Assembly (NCBI GenBank): GCA_964557575.1
Contig: CAZLBC010000014.1
Location: forward strand, 1-64,000
Direction of reading: 5' to 3'
DNA length: 64,000 nt
Origin: CAZLBC01 sp964557575
GTDB lineage: Bacteria; Planctomycetota; Phycisphaerae; SM23-33
Below the pieces are notes generated by a model that had not been told where the DNA came from, ran no database searches, and worked only from the letters and a program-made list of their open reading frames with translations. A program made the position numbers and the translations under genes. Shown in pieces: positions 1 through 9,274 of this stretch (its first letter is position 1; each line of letters opens with the position of its first letter).

Positions 1-2
1 AC

Positions 3-80
3 AGCGGGACGGTCGACGGGTACGCGCCGCGCACCGCGTACGAGCTGGTGCGGAATGTCATCCTGACCGCGGGCAAGTAG
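3..80 (+). CDS. C-terminal end of a DUF4159-family secreted protein (partial)
   Basis: This is the last 25 codons and TAG stop of a gene that begins before the window. The readable end (SGTVDGYAPRTAYELVRNV) lines up with the extreme C-termini of the two following genes (SGVVDGYAPDSAYNIVRNI and SGVVDGYSPETAYNIIRNI). It is therefore a third tandem paralog of the same alpha/alpha-repeat + DUF4159 family. Nothing of its N-terminal domain can be seen. The family assignment rests on this short but clear match. Confidence 0.8.
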   Translation, partial: SGTVDGYAPRTAYELVRNVILTAGK

Positions 81-100
81 TAAAAGGGGCACACGACATG

Positions 101-124
101 CAGCACATGCATAATCGTGTGCTG
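101..124. repeat. Inverted repeat upstream of DUF4159 paralog A
   Basis: A 7-bp perfect inverted repeat, CAGCACA (101-107) and TGTGCTG (118-124), has a 10-nt loop. It sits just before a TATAAT at 129-134, where a -35 region would lie. It could be an operator for the next gene or a hairpin at the end of the previous one. No T-run follows, so a simple terminator is unlikely. Confidence 0.4.
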
Positions 125-128
125 ATGG

Positions 129-134
129 TATAAT
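129..134 (+). promoter_or_regulatory. Candidate -10 box for DUF4159 paralog A
   Basis: A perfect TATAAT lies 49 bases upstream of the chosen ATG at 184. No good -35 hexamer lies 16-18 bases upstream; that region is covered by the inverted repeat at 101-124. A promoter dependent on an activator or relieved by a repressor would fit, but this is inference. Confidence 0.4.
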
Positions 135-183
135 CGCCGGTAATTAAAGCGGTGTAACCCTTGCAGAGGTGAGTACTGATACC

Positions 184-2601
184 ATGAAACGATTCCTTTT
201 CGGTGTTCCGGCCTTCTGTGTACTCGTCAATTCCATTCTCCCCGCACCTGTCGCCTTCGGCCAGGACAGCGCAAAGGAACTCGCCGAAAAGGCCCGGGGC
301 CGGTGGGACGACGGCCCCGTCGAACAAGCGATCAAAAAGGGTATCGCGTGGCTGTATAAAAACCAGCACAATGACGGCAGTTTCGGCAGGCCGGGACCGG
401 GACATATAGAAAAGCACTGCTGGACGGTCAAACCGGACTCCTACAAGTTCAAGAGCCCGGCCCTCAGAAGCAGGCTCAAGGGGGTATTGAAACTCAAGCG
501 GGAGCCCAAGCCCGGCAGCGTCGGCAAGACCTCCGTCGCCCTGTACGCCCTGCTGAAATGCGGCGAGGACATACACGACAACCGGATACAGAAGGGGCTC
601 CGGTTTATCATGACCCACGACACGTTCGGCATCTACACCATCGGGCTCAGGTGCAACACGTGGGTCACGGCCGAGAAATACGAGACCGGCAAATATATGC
701 GGCACCTCCGCCACGACGCCATGCGGTTGATTTTTTCCATCCACAAGGACACGGGCGGGTGGAACTATTCGATCTGGGAAGACGCCTACCACAATTCCCC
801 GTCCCAGTACGGCATCCTCGGCGTCTGGGGATACCAGATGCTCGGCGGCGAAATACCGTCCAATTTCTGGCCGCTCGCCCTGAAATACTGGATCAAGGGG
901 CAGCGGAGCGACGGGGGATGGAGCTACCAGCCAAGCTTCAAGGGGGGCGACAAGAAGTCATGGGGCCACCAGTCATCCGGCTCGATGTCAACCGCGGGTC
1001 TGGCGAGCATGTTCGTCTGCATGGACGCCCTGCTCGCCGAAAAGTATATCAAGTGCGAGGGCGGTGACCTGCCCGCGCCGATCGTCAAGGGGCTCAAGTG
1101 GTTCGATAAGGAGTTTACCAACACGATGGTCGGGAAGACCTCTCCCTGCCACGGCAGAAATTTCAGCTACTATCTCTACGGCGTCGAGCGGGTCGGGCGG
1201 GCCTGCGGGTACAAGTATTTCGGCAAGCAGGACTGGTACAAACTGGGGACGCTGGCGCTGCTGCAAAGACAGGTCAAGAACGGCAGTTGGGGCGGCTGGA
1301 GCAGCATGAAGGAATTGAACGAGCAGCGGAAAAAACGCAAGCGCCTGAACGGCAACGTCTCCGAGACCGGCTTCTCCCTGCTCTTCCTGGCAAAGGGCCG
1401 CCACCCGGTCATGTTCAACAAGCTCAATTTCGGCGGTGACTGGAACAACCGGCCGCGAGACCTCTCGCACCTGACGCGCTGGATGAGCCGGAACTACGAG
1501 CAGGAATTCAACTGGCAGAACGTGAACCTGCACGTGCCGCCCCACGAGTGGCACGACGCGCCGATCCTGTACATTTCGGGTTCGGGCAAACCCGCATTCA
1601 GCGAAGAGGACATCAAGAAACTGCGGACCTACGTCTACCAGGGCGGGACGATCTTCAGTGTCGCCGAATGCAACGGAAAGGATTTTTCCGACGGCATCCG
1701 GGAGATATACAAGAAGGCCTTCCCGCGATATGAACTCGTCAAGGCCGCGTCTGAAAATCCGCTCTATTCGATCCACGCCGACCTGAAGGGAAAACCGGAG
1801 GTGTACCTGCTCAGCAACGGGGCGCGGCCGCTGGTTATCCACACCGACGAGGACCTGGCGAAAACCTGGCAGGTCGGGGCCCACGTGACCAGGAAAGATC
1901 ACTTCCTGTTCGGGGTGAACCTCACGCGGTACATCTGCGGCTCCTACAACGACCTTTTGCCCCGCGGTAAGACCTACTGGCCGTTTCCCGCAAAGGGCGC
2001 CGGCGGCGGCGTCACGGTCTCCCGCGTGAAATACGCCGGCAACTACGACCCCGAGCCGCTCGCCCTTACCGCCCTGCAGCGGAAACTGGCCGCCGACGAG
2101 AAGACGTCGCTGCAGGTAAACACGATCGCCATGGAAAAGCTCGGGGGGTGCGGTTCAAAGGTGGCGATGCTGACCGGCACGGGGGCCGTGAGCCTCGCCG
2201 GCCCGCAGAAGAACGGGCTGAAGGCATTCGTCGAATCCGGCGGCCGGCTGGTCGTCGATGCGGCCGGCGGCAGCAAGGATTTCTACAATGCGATGCACAA
2301 GACCCTGCGCGATATCTTCGGGGCCTCCTCCATCAAGGCGATGAGCGGCGGCAACCCGGTATTCACCCGCAAGAAGAATCCCATCAAGGACGTCTCCTAC
2401 CGGCCGGCGACACGGAAGCGATTCGGCGGAAAGGCGATCAAGCTCGAAGGCATTACGGTCAAGGGGCGCCGTGGGGCGGTGATCCTCAGCCGGGAGGATC
2501 TCACGACCGGCCTGCTCGGCGCCCCCAGCGGCGTGGTCGACGGATACGCCCCCGATTCGGCGTACAACATCGTCCGGAATATCATCATGACGTCGAAGTA
2601 A
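184..2601 (+). CDS. Secreted squalene-cyclase-like repeat + DUF4159 protein (paralog A, 805 aa)
   Basis: A signal peptide (residues 1-26, hydrophobic, ending AFGQ) is followed by an all-alpha repeat region to about residue 410. That region has QW-like motifs of the prenyltransferase/squalene-oxidase fold (KNQHNDGSFG, KGQRSDGGWSY, VKNGSWGGW). From about residue 455 come two Rossmann/GATase1-like halves typical of DUF4159: ILYISGSG, YQGGTIFS and LLSNGARPLVIH, then MLTGTGAVSL and ESGGRLVVDAAGG. I see no DxDD catalytic motif, so true terpene cyclisation is doubtful; a periplasmic binding or scaffold role is equally possible. The ATG at 184 is preferred over an in-frame GTG at 169 because AGAGGTG at 165-171 is the ribosome site and the signal peptide starts there. 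The next gene is a close tandem paralog. Function is unknown in this family. Confidence 0.85.
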   Translation: MKRFLFGVPAFCVLVNSILPAPVAFGQDSAKELAEKARGRWDDGPVEQAIKKGIAWLYKNQHNDGSFGRPGPGHIEKHCWTVKPDSYKFKSPALRSRLKGVLKLKREPKPGSVGKTSVALYALLKCGEDIHDNRIQKGLRFIMTHDTFGIYTIGLRCNTWVTAEKYETGKYMRHLRHDAMRLIFSIHKDTGGWNYSIWEDAYHNSPSQYGILGVWGYQMLGGEIPSNFWPLALKYWIKGQRSDGGWSYQPSFKGGDKKSWGHQSSGSMSTAGLASMFVCMDALLAEKYIKCEGGDLPAPIVKGLKWFDKEFTNTMVGKTSPCHGRNFSYYLYGVERVGRACGYKYFGKQDWYKLGTLALLQRQVKNGSWGGWSSMKELNEQRKKRKRLNGNVSETGFSLLFLAKGRHPVMFNKLNFGGDWNNRPRDLSHLTRWMSRNYEQEFNWQNVNLHVPPHEWHDAPILYISGSGKPAFSEEDIKKLRTYVYQGGTIFSVAECNGKDFSDGIREIYKKAFPRYELVKAASENPLYSIHADLKGKPEVYLLSNGARPLVIHTDEDLAKTWQVGAHVTRKDHFLFGVNLTRYICGSYNDLLPRGKTYWPFPAKGAGGGVTVSRVKYAGNYDPEPLALTALQRKLAADEKTSLQVNTIAMEKLGGCGSKVAMLTGTGAVSLAGPQKNGLKAFVESGGRLVVDAAGGSKDFYNAMHKTLRDIFGASSIKAMSGGNPVFTRKKNPIKDVSYRPATRKRFGGKAIKLEGITVKGRRGAVILSREDLTTGLLGAPSGVVDGYAPDSAYNIVRNIIMTSK

Positions 2602-2617
2602 TACGGCGATCGGGGGA

Positions 2618-2645
2618 TTGAACGATAGCGTCAGTCGCATACAAT
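2618..2645 (+). promoter_or_regulatory. Candidate sigma-70-like promoter for DUF4159 paralog B
   Basis: TTGAAC (2618-2623) and TACAAT (2640-2645) are separated by 16 bases, in the short gap between the two paralogs. This suggests paralog B can be transcribed independently of paralog A. It is based on consensus matching only. Confidence 0.45.
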
Positions 2646-2716
2646 ATAAGTGAGTGTTTTTGAACAACCCGGCGTATGCAGCCATAATCAGATCCGACCG
2701 ATTAAAAGGTGGTGAC

Positions 2717-5128
2717 ATGGAAACGGCAAAGAACCTCTGTGTTGTGCTTGCCCTCATTCTGTCCTTCTCGGCCTTCACCGGCCCTGCATTTTCGCAAAGC
2801 AAAGAAGCGAAAGAACTCATCAAGAAGGCCGGCGGACAGTGGAAAGACAGTCCCGTCGAGAAGTCGATTCGCAAGGCCATCGCGTGGCTGTACACCCGGC
2901 AGAACAACGACGGGAGTTTCGGCAAGGAGGCCCCGGGATACCTCAAGGGACACACGTGGGAGCCGAAGGAGAATACCTACAAGTGGACCGCGCCGGCCCT
3001 GCGGCGGCGACTGATGGGAACGGTGAAAATGAAGCGCGAACCCTGGCCGGGCGCGGTGGGCAATACCTCACTGGTCATTTACGCCCTGTTGAAATGCGGG
3101 GAGGATATTCACAACGAAAAAATCCAGAAGGGATTGCAGTTTATCACCACCCACGACACATACGGCATTTATACCATCGGCCTGCGGTGCAACACCTGGG
3201 TCACGGCGGAGAAACACGCGCCGGGAAAGTACATGAAGTACCTCCGCCACGACGCGCTGCGGCTTATTTACTCCATACACAAGCAGGCAGGCGGCTGGCA
3301 CTACTCGATATGGGAAGACGCGTTTCATAATTCCCCGTCCCAGTACGGCATCCTCGGCGTGTGGGGACACCAGATGCTTGGCGGCGAGATACCCTCGAAT
3401 TTCTGGCCGCTGGCGATCAAGTACTGGGTCAAGGGCCAGTTGCCGGACGGGGGATGGGGTTACCATCCGCCGTTCAGTTCGACGAACAACCAGGGCTGGA
3501 AACAGCGTCCCCTGGCGTCAATGACCGTCGCCGGCGTGGCCAGTATGTTCGTCTGCATGGATGCCATGATGCAGGAGAAGTATATCAACTGCAAGGGCGG
3601 GGACCTGCCCCCGACTATCGTCAAGGGGCTCCAATGGCTCGACCGGCATTTCGCCGACACCATGGTCGGCCGGGGGAATATATGTCACCACCACTATTTC
3701 GGGTATTACCTCTACGGTGTCGAGCGGGTCGGGCGAGCCTGCGGCTACAAGTACTTCGGCAAGCAGGACTGGTACAAGCTGGGAACGCTGGCCCTGCTCG
3801 TCAGGCAACTGAAGGACGGCAGTTGGGGGGGATTCAAGAGCGTCAACGACATCAAGAAGGCCAAGAACCCGCGGGGCAACGTCAAGGAAACCGCATTTTC
3901 ACTGCTCTTTCTCGCCAGGGGCCGGCACCCGGTATTATTCAACAAGCTCAATTTCGGCGGCGACTGGAACAACCGACCCCGGGATATCGCGAATCTTACC
4001 CGCTGGATGAGCAGAAACTACGAGCAGGAGTTCAACTGGGCCAACATCAATCTCCAGGTGAACACCTTTGAATGGCACGATGCGCCGATACTCTATATCT
4101 CCGGCTGCAGGAAACCCGACTTCAGCGACGAGCATATCAAGAAACTGCGCACCTTCGTCTACCAGGGAGGAACGATATTCAGCGTTACCGAGTGCAACGG
4201 CAAGTGGTTCAAGGAAGGAATCAGGGAGATATACCAAAAGGCATTTCCGCGCTACGAAATGAAAAAGGCGGCACCCGACAATCCCATCTATTCCATCCAC
4301 GCGGACCTCAAGGGCTCCCCGGCGCTCTACCTGCTCAGCAACGGGGCGCGGCCGCTGGTCATCCACGCCGACGAAGATCTCGCCAGGCAGTGGCAGATCA
4401 ATGCGCATATCACCGGGAAAAACGATTTCCTCTTCGGCGTGAACCTCAGCCGCTATATCGTCGGCTCCTACAACGATCTGCTGCCGCGGGGAAGGACATA
4501 CTGGCCGTTCTCCGCCGGAAAAACAAACAAAACCGTTAAGCTCGCGAGGATCAAGTACGCGGGCAATTACGACCCCGAGCCGCTCGCCCTTGTCGCCCTG
4601 CAACGAAAACTCGCCGCCGACGAGAAGATCAAGCTCGAAACCGAAATTGTCCCCATTGAAAACCTGGGGGGCGCCGGCGCGAAGGTCGCCCTGCTGACCG
4701 GAACCGACGGCCTCACCCTCTCCGCCGACCGGAAAAAGGGTCTGCAGGCATTCGTCAAAAACGGCGGATGGCTCGTCGTGGACTCGGCGGGAGGCGGAAA
4801 GCGATTCTATAATGCGATGCACAAGATTCTGCGCGACCTGTTCGGCGCGTCATCGATAAAACCGCTGAGCGCCGGCCACCCCATTTTCACCCGCGCGGCA
4901 AACCCGATTCAGGATATCTCCTACCGTCCCGCCACAAGAAAGAGGATTCCGGGTCGCGCATTACGGCTTGAAGGTATAACCGTTTCAGGGAGTAAGGGCG
5001 CGGTTATCCTGAGCCGCGAGGACCTCGGCACCGGGCTCCTCGGCGCGCCCAGCGGCGTCGTCGACGGATACAGTCCGGAAACGGCCTATAACATCATCCG
5101 CAATATAATCATGAATGTTGCGGGTTAG
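2717..5128 (+). CDS. Secreted squalene-cyclase-like repeat + DUF4159 protein (paralog B, 803 aa)
   Basis: Same architecture as the preceding gene: signal peptide (residues 1-26, ending AFSQ), helical repeats with KGQLPDGGWGY and LKDGSWGGF, then the two Rossmann-like DUF4159 halves (ILYISGCRKP, YQGGTIFS, LLTGTDGLTL, NGGWLVVDSAGG). Long blocks are identical to paralog A, for example GVERVGRACGYKYFGKQDWY and LTRWMSRNYEQEFNW, which indicates recent duplication. The start is ATG 2717 behind AAAGGTGG; an in-frame upstream start at 2654 would place a non-signal segment before the hydrophobic leader. The last four bases overlap the end of the convergent cobO gene. Enzymatic function is unknown. Confidence 0.85.
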   Translation: METAKNLCVVLALILSFSAFTGPAFSQSKEAKELIKKAGGQWKDSPVEKSIRKAIAWLYTRQNNDGSFGKEAPGYLKGHTWEPKENTYKWTAPALRRRLMGTVKMKREPWPGAVGNTSLVIYALLKCGEDIHNEKIQKGLQFITTHDTYGIYTIGLRCNTWVTAEKHAPGKYMKYLRHDALRLIYSIHKQAGGWHYSIWEDAFHNSPSQYGILGVWGHQMLGGEIPSNFWPLAIKYWVKGQLPDGGWGYHPPFSSTNNQGWKQRPLASMTVAGVASMFVCMDAMMQEKYINCKGGDLPPTIVKGLQWLDRHFADTMVGRGNICHHHYFGYYLYGVERVGRACGYKYFGKQDWYKLGTLALLVRQLKDGSWGGFKSVNDIKKAKNPRGNVKETAFSLLFLARGRHPVLFNKLNFGGDWNNRPRDIANLTRWMSRNYEQEFNWANINLQVNTFEWHDAPILYISGCRKPDFSDEHIKKLRTFVYQGGTIFSVTECNGKWFKEGIREIYQKAFPRYEMKKAAPDNPIYSIHADLKGSPALYLLSNGARPLVIHADEDLARQWQINAHITGKNDFLFGVNLSRYIVGSYNDLLPRGRTYWPFSAGKTNKTVKLARIKYAGNYDPEPLALVALQRKLAADEKIKLETEIVPIENLGGAGAKVALLTGTDGLTLSADRKKGLQAFVKNGGWLVVDSAGGGKRFYNAMHKILRDLFGASSIKPLSAGHPIFTRAANPIQDISYRPATRKRIPGRALRLEGITVSGSKGAVILSREDLGTGLLGAPSGVVDGYSPETAYNIIRNIIMNVAG

Positions 5129-5649
5129 TACTCCACCCCCCGCTGCGCCCGTATCCCGCGGTCCAGGCCGTGCTTGATATGTTCGATCTCGCTGACGGTA
5201 TCGGCCGCATTCGCCAGCGACGCGGGGCAATCCCGGCCGGTAAGCACCGCAATCATATCCGGGGCAAGAGTGCGTATGAATGCCAGGACCTCCCCTGCCT
5301 CCAGCAACTGCAGGGACGCCGCCGTGCAGACCTCGTCGAGTACAATCATACCGTAGCGCCCCGTACCGACCGCTTCACGTGCCCGCGCGAGCGCGTCCGC
5401 GGCCGCATCCCGGTGCTTCTCCCATGCCGGCGTACCGGGCGGGGGAACGAATCCCACTCCCCCCTGTTCGATATCGATCGTGTCTATCGCGGAACAGAAC
5501 ATCGCCTCCCCGGTCGCATCCGGCTTTTTTATGAATTGCATGATATACACCCTGATCCCGTGACCGGCGGCTCGCACGGCCGTCCCGATCGCGGAGGTGG
5601 TTTTGCCCCGTCCCTTCCCGGTCAGTATCAGTATTCTCGCGTCAGGCAT
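5125..5649 (-). CDS. cobO: Cob(I)alamin adenosyltransferase, CobO/BtuR type
   Basis: Adenosylates the cobalt of corrinoids using ATP. The Walker A motif GKGRGKTT lies near the N-terminus. It is followed by the family signature VYIMQFIKK, a Walker B-like MIVLDEVC segment and LTGRDCP. The 174-aa length is normal. I chose ATG 5649; a GTG at 5679 would add ten residues without an obvious ribosome site. Its TAA overlaps the stop of the convergent DUF4159 gene by four bases. No other cobalamin gene is in the window, so this probably serves salvage or a pathway encoded elsewhere. Confidence 0.92.
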   Translation of the reverse strand: MPDARILILTGKGRGKTTSAIGTAVRAAGHGIRVYIMQFIKKPDATGEAMFCSAIDTIDIEQGGVGFVPPPGTPAWEKHRDAAADALARAREAVGTGRYGMIVLDEVCTAASLQLLEAGEVLAFIRTLAPDMIAVLTGRDCPASLANAADTVSEIEHIKHGLDRGIRAQRGVEY

Positions 5650-5697
5650 GGCACGTCCAGCCAATCGATAATCCGGCACAATAACGTCATGTTACCA

Positions 5698-5725
5698 TTT
5701 TCATAATCGCATTGGCGCTTATAAT
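5698..5725 (+). promoter_or_regulatory. Candidate promoter for sppA
   Basis: TTTTCA (5698-5703) lies 16 bases before a perfect TATAAT (5720-5725), in the AT-richer gap between cobO and sppA. Consensus match only. Confidence 0.4.
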
Positions 5726-5831
5726 AAACTATTGTCAGTACATCAATACCGTGGATAAGGCAATGGCCGCATTTCGTCTCGATAAACTCACGAGCAGCGA
5801 ATGGTAACTGCCCACGTGGAGGATCGCCGTC

Positions 5832-6950
5832 ATGAATGAAACAGATAACAATCGTCAAAAACCGCAAACCTCGCCGCTGCCGGCACCCCAGCCGCAGATA
5901 AGCATGCCGCAGGCCCGGGCCCCCGCCGCACACCCGCCGGCCCGACCTCGGAAATCGGGGTGGGCGGGCAGAATCCTGGTCATGGTCCTCCTGTTTCTGC
6001 TGGTGGTTTCCGCCCTCTACAACGTCGTTCAGTTCATGGCAATCGCATTGCTGACGAAACCCGGCATGAGTCAGGTCGTTCTCGAGGGCGGCAATGAACA
6101 CGAGGTTGTCGCTGTCTACGAAATCAACGGGACGATCGACGACGGGATGCGCAGCCGGTTCGAGCAATTCTACCGGCGCGTCAAGGACGACGATAACATA
6201 CGGGCGGTGGTTCTCCGGATAAACACGCCGGGCGGCACCGTGAGCGGTTCTACCGAAATTCACCATATGATCGAGGAAATCAGGAGTTCGGGCAAAAAGC
6301 TTGTTGTATCCATGGGCGGGGTCGCGGCGAGCGGCGGGTACATGGTATCCGCCCCGGCCGACGTCATTTACGCGGAACCGTCAACGCTCACCGGCAGCAT
6401 CGGCGTCATAGCCATCGTGCCCAACATTCACGGGACCATGGAAAAACTGGGCGTGCAGGTTACCACGATCAAAAGCACCAACGCCGACAAGTGGAAGGAC
6501 CGCCTCAGTCCGTTCAAAAAGGATATCCCGCAACACGAGATCGAGGCCATGAAAGAACTGCTGGACAAGCTGCAGGAACAATTCGAGAATGTCGTAAAAG
6601 ACGGGCGGGGACATAACCTCAAAGGCCTTGCCTCTTCCCCCCCCGGAGAAAAAGTAAAAGAGGGGAATACCCCCCCCCAGTTCACCGGCAAGGTATTCCT
6701 GGCCGACGAGGCAAAGGCCCTGGGACTGGTCGACCAGATCGGGTTTCTGGAAAATGCCATCGCCGAGGCGGCGCGGCTCGCAAATCTGTCGGACCAGAAG
6801 GTCGTCAGGTTCAGCAAGAGCCCCGGCATGATGGAATCGCTGATGGGCGTCCGGTCGCAGGTGATGGGGATCGACCCGGAGCTTATCGACCGCATCCAGA
6901 CGCCGCGCATACTGATGATGTGGAAGATGGAAATGACAACCGCCGAATAA
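5832..6950 (+). CDS. sppA: Signal peptide peptidase SppA, S49 family serine protease
   Basis: A membrane-anchored peptidase that clears cleaved signal peptides. The 372-aa protein has a Pro/Ala-rich cytoplasmic N-terminus (1-44), one membrane helix (about 46-74) and the S49 core. The oxyanion region is NTPGGTVSGS, the nucleophile is Ser167 in VAASGGYMVSA, and the general-base lysine lies near 220-222 (ADKWKD), followed by LTGSIGVI. This is the short single-domain form. GGAGG at 5818-5822 precedes the ATG. Between about residues 258 and 285 there is a low-complexity insertion coded by two C-runs (8 and 9 bases). The gene sits inside the DUF4159 cluster; whether the two are functionally linked is not shown. 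Confidence 0.93.
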   Translation: MNETDNNRQKPQTSPLPAPQPQISMPQARAPAAHPPARPRKSGWAGRILVMVLLFLLVVSALYNVVQFMAIALLTKPGMSQVVLEGGNEHEVVAVYEINGTIDDGMRSRFEQFYRRVKDDDNIRAVVLRINTPGGTVSGSTEIHHMIEEIRSSGKKLVVSMGGVAASGGYMVSAPADVIYAEPSTLTGSIGVIAIVPNIHGTMEKLGVQVTTIKSTNADKWKDRLSPFKKDIPQHEIEAMKELLDKLQEQFENVVKDGRGHNLKGLASSPPGEKVKEGNTPPQFTGKVFLADEAKALGLVDQIGFLENAIAEAARLANLSDQKVVRFSKSPGMMESLMGVRSQVMGIDPELIDRIQTPRILMMWKMEMTTAE

Positions 6951-6979
6951 ACAGTTCACCATCGGTGCGGCGGGTGTCA

Positions 6980-9274
6980 ATGGTTTCAGTCATGGAAGAT
7001 GTTTCTATAAAACCGTGCATGGCGAAAAACGGTGTCGCGATTATGCTGGCGATTTGCGCGGCCGCCGGGCCGCTTCGGGCCGAAACGGGCACTCCGCGGG
7101 GATCAACAAGCAGGGAGAAACACATACGGGAGGCCATAGAGCGGGGATGCGATTTCCTGCTCGCACATATCGCCGAGGACGGCATGTGTGTGCGTGAGTA
7201 CCCCCCGAAAAAGCATCTGTTCGGGCTGCGGACGGCAATGACCGCCTATGCCCTGACCAAGGTCGGCACGGACCCCGAGGAACATGAAAAACTCGCCAGG
7301 TCGATCGACTGGCTGCTCTATACGCCCCTCATCGGCACCCGGCCCGTCGCCTTCAGGATGGCAGCGCTCGCCAACCTCAAGGACAATCGAGCACAGGCCC
7401 AACTGGCATCCGATGCCCGCTGGCTGATGAGCGCGATGAACCAGTATGGCGGTTACACGGCACGTTCCGCCGAAGGGAAAGAAAGCGAATACGATAATGT
7501 TCACTCACACCTGGCGGCATTCGGTATCCAGGCTGCCGCCGAGCGGGGCATCGAGATCCCGCTTCCCTACTGGAAACTGGTGGAACAGCATTGGTTTGAC
7601 CAGCAACAGCCCGACGGCGGATGGGGATACTTTCTCTACAAGGTCGGCAACCGCTGGCGAAGCAATACCTACGGAGCGATGACCGCGGCCGGTAGTGCAA
7701 CCATGTCACACTGCTTTGCCCACATGCGGCGGGACGAGATTATCCGCTGCGAATCACCGGAGAACTACGAGGCGGTCGACCGGGGATTACAATGGCTGGC
7801 CGACAATATGGCCGTCTCGCGCCATCCGCGTAAAAACCAGGAAGAATACTATTACTGGATGTTCTGCCTCCAGCAGGTCGGCACTATTACCGGCCGCAAA
7901 TATATAGGAGCATCGAACTGGTACGCGGACGGCACTCCGGAACTGCTCAGACGACAACGGGCGGACGGGGGCTGGGGATATGCCGATCGGATCGAGTCAA
8001 CCTGTTATGCCATGGTTTTTCTGACGTCGGGACACTCGCCGATCCTCATTAACAAGGTTCAGTATCGCGGAGAATGGAATTCGCGCCCGACCGACGCCGC
8101 CAACCTGGCCGGTTGGCTGGAATACTCCTACGAAAAGCCGATGGGATGGCAGATCCTGGACATCGACAACAACACCGTGAACATGAACGAGGGGCGAATA
8201 CTGTACATCTCCGGCGCGGGGCCCGTCGTGTTTACGCGCGAGCAGACACGGCGCTTGCGTGCATTCGTCTGGCGCGGCGGAACAATACTATCCGAGGCGG
8301 CCTGCAACAACGGCAATTTCACCCTCGATATGCACAAGGAATATCAAAAGATGTTTCCGGAATACCGCTTCCGGGAAATACCGAAAAACCACCCGTTGTA
8401 CAATCTCCAGTACGCGATCGAACCGGCGCAACCACTTCTCGGCGTATCGAACGGCGTCAGGCTGCTGGCCGTTCACGCACCCCGGGAAATCTCACTGGCG
8501 ATGGCGATGGGGATGTCCGAGGACAATCGTCCGTTGTTCAACCTGTTTGCCAACTACTACCTCTATGTAACCGACATGAGTACCGCCATCAGGGGAGACG
8601 CGATCCCTGCCGAACAGCAGACGTCGTCATCGCCGCCGGTTTCATTGCCGCTGTATCGCATCATTCATCCCGGCAACTGGAACCCGGAACCGATGGCCAT
8701 GACGCATCTCGCCGATGTGCTGAAAGCCAAAACGAACCGCGCACTGCAGGTCATGGACGTTGGTTTCGGGAAACTCGATCCAACCCGGTGTGCCGCGGCG
8801 TACCTGACCGGGACGGGCGACCTGAACATCAACGACGAGGAACGGAGGAACCTCAGCAACTATCTTCAGGGCGGCGGCTCGATCATCGCCGACGCGTCCG
8901 GCGGCGACGAGACATTCGCCGCGGCGCTGGAGCGTTTAAGCAAAAGCCTGTACCCCAAAACGTTCCACCTTCCCCGGGCATCGAACATCTACCGTTTCCC
9001 GTACGATGTGACCCGGGTCAGATTCAGGCGATCAACGGCCTCCTCGCTGCCGGCCGAACAGCGTCGTGTTCCGCGATTGATGGCGGCATACGAGGAGGGG
9101 CGACCGGCCTTTATCTTTTCCCGGGAGGATCTCTGTGCCGGACTCGTCGGCTATCCCCTCTACGGCCTGAGGGGATACACGCCCTCAGACGCGCGCAAAA
9201 TCATGGTGAACCTTCTGATGAACACCGGCGGCATAACAGGACGGGAACCCGAAACCCGTCCTACAGCACCCTGA
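6980..9274 (+). CDS. Secreted squalene-cyclase-like repeat + DUF4159 protein (divergent paralog C)
   Basis: A third complete member of the family seen at 184-5128, but clearly more diverged. It has an N-terminal helical repeat region with LLAHIAEDG, QQQPDGGWGYF and RRQRADGGWGYA, then DUF4159-like Rossmann halves (RILYISGAG, VWRGGTILSEA, GVSNGVRLLAVHA, AAYLTGTGDL, LQGGGSIIADASGG). The start is uncertain. ATG 6980 has a G-rich GGCGGGTG upstream, ATG 7019 starts directly at a signal peptide (hydrophobic NGVAIMLAICAAAG), and 6992 is also possible. The 14-base overlap with the next gene is convergent. It lies 30 bases after sppA and may be cotranscribed with it. Confidence 0.8.
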   Translation: MVSVMEDVSIKPCMAKNGVAIMLAICAAAGPLRAETGTPRGSTSREKHIREAIERGCDFLLAHIAEDGMCVREYPPKKHLFGLRTAMTAYALTKVGTDPEEHEKLARSIDWLLYTPLIGTRPVAFRMAALANLKDNRAQAQLASDARWLMSAMNQYGGYTARSAEGKESEYDNVHSHLAAFGIQAAAERGIEIPLPYWKLVEQHWFDQQQPDGGWGYFLYKVGNRWRSNTYGAMTAAGSATMSHCFAHMRRDEIIRCESPENYEAVDRGLQWLADNMAVSRHPRKNQEEYYYWMFCLQQVGTITGRKYIGASNWYADGTPELLRRQRADGGWGYADRIESTCYAMVFLTSGHSPILINKVQYRGEWNSRPTDAANLAGWLEYSYEKPMGWQILDIDNNTVNMNEGRILYISGAGPVVFTREQTRRLRAFVWRGGTILSEAACNNGNFTLDMHKEYQKMFPEYRFREIPKNHPLYNLQYAIEPAQPLLGVSNGVRLLAVHAPREISLAMAMGMSEDNRPLFNLFANYYLYVTDMSTAIRGDAIPAEQQTSSSPPVSLPLYRIIHPGNWNPEPMAMTHLADVLKAKTNRALQVMDVGFGKLDPTRCAAAYLTGTGDLNINDEERRNLSNYLQGGGSIIADASGGDETFAAALERLSKSLYPKTFHLPRASNIYRFPYDVTRVRFRRSTASSLPAEQRRVPRLMAAYEEGRPAFIFSREDLCAGLVGYPLYGLRGYTPSDARKIMVNLLMNTGGITGREPETRPTAP

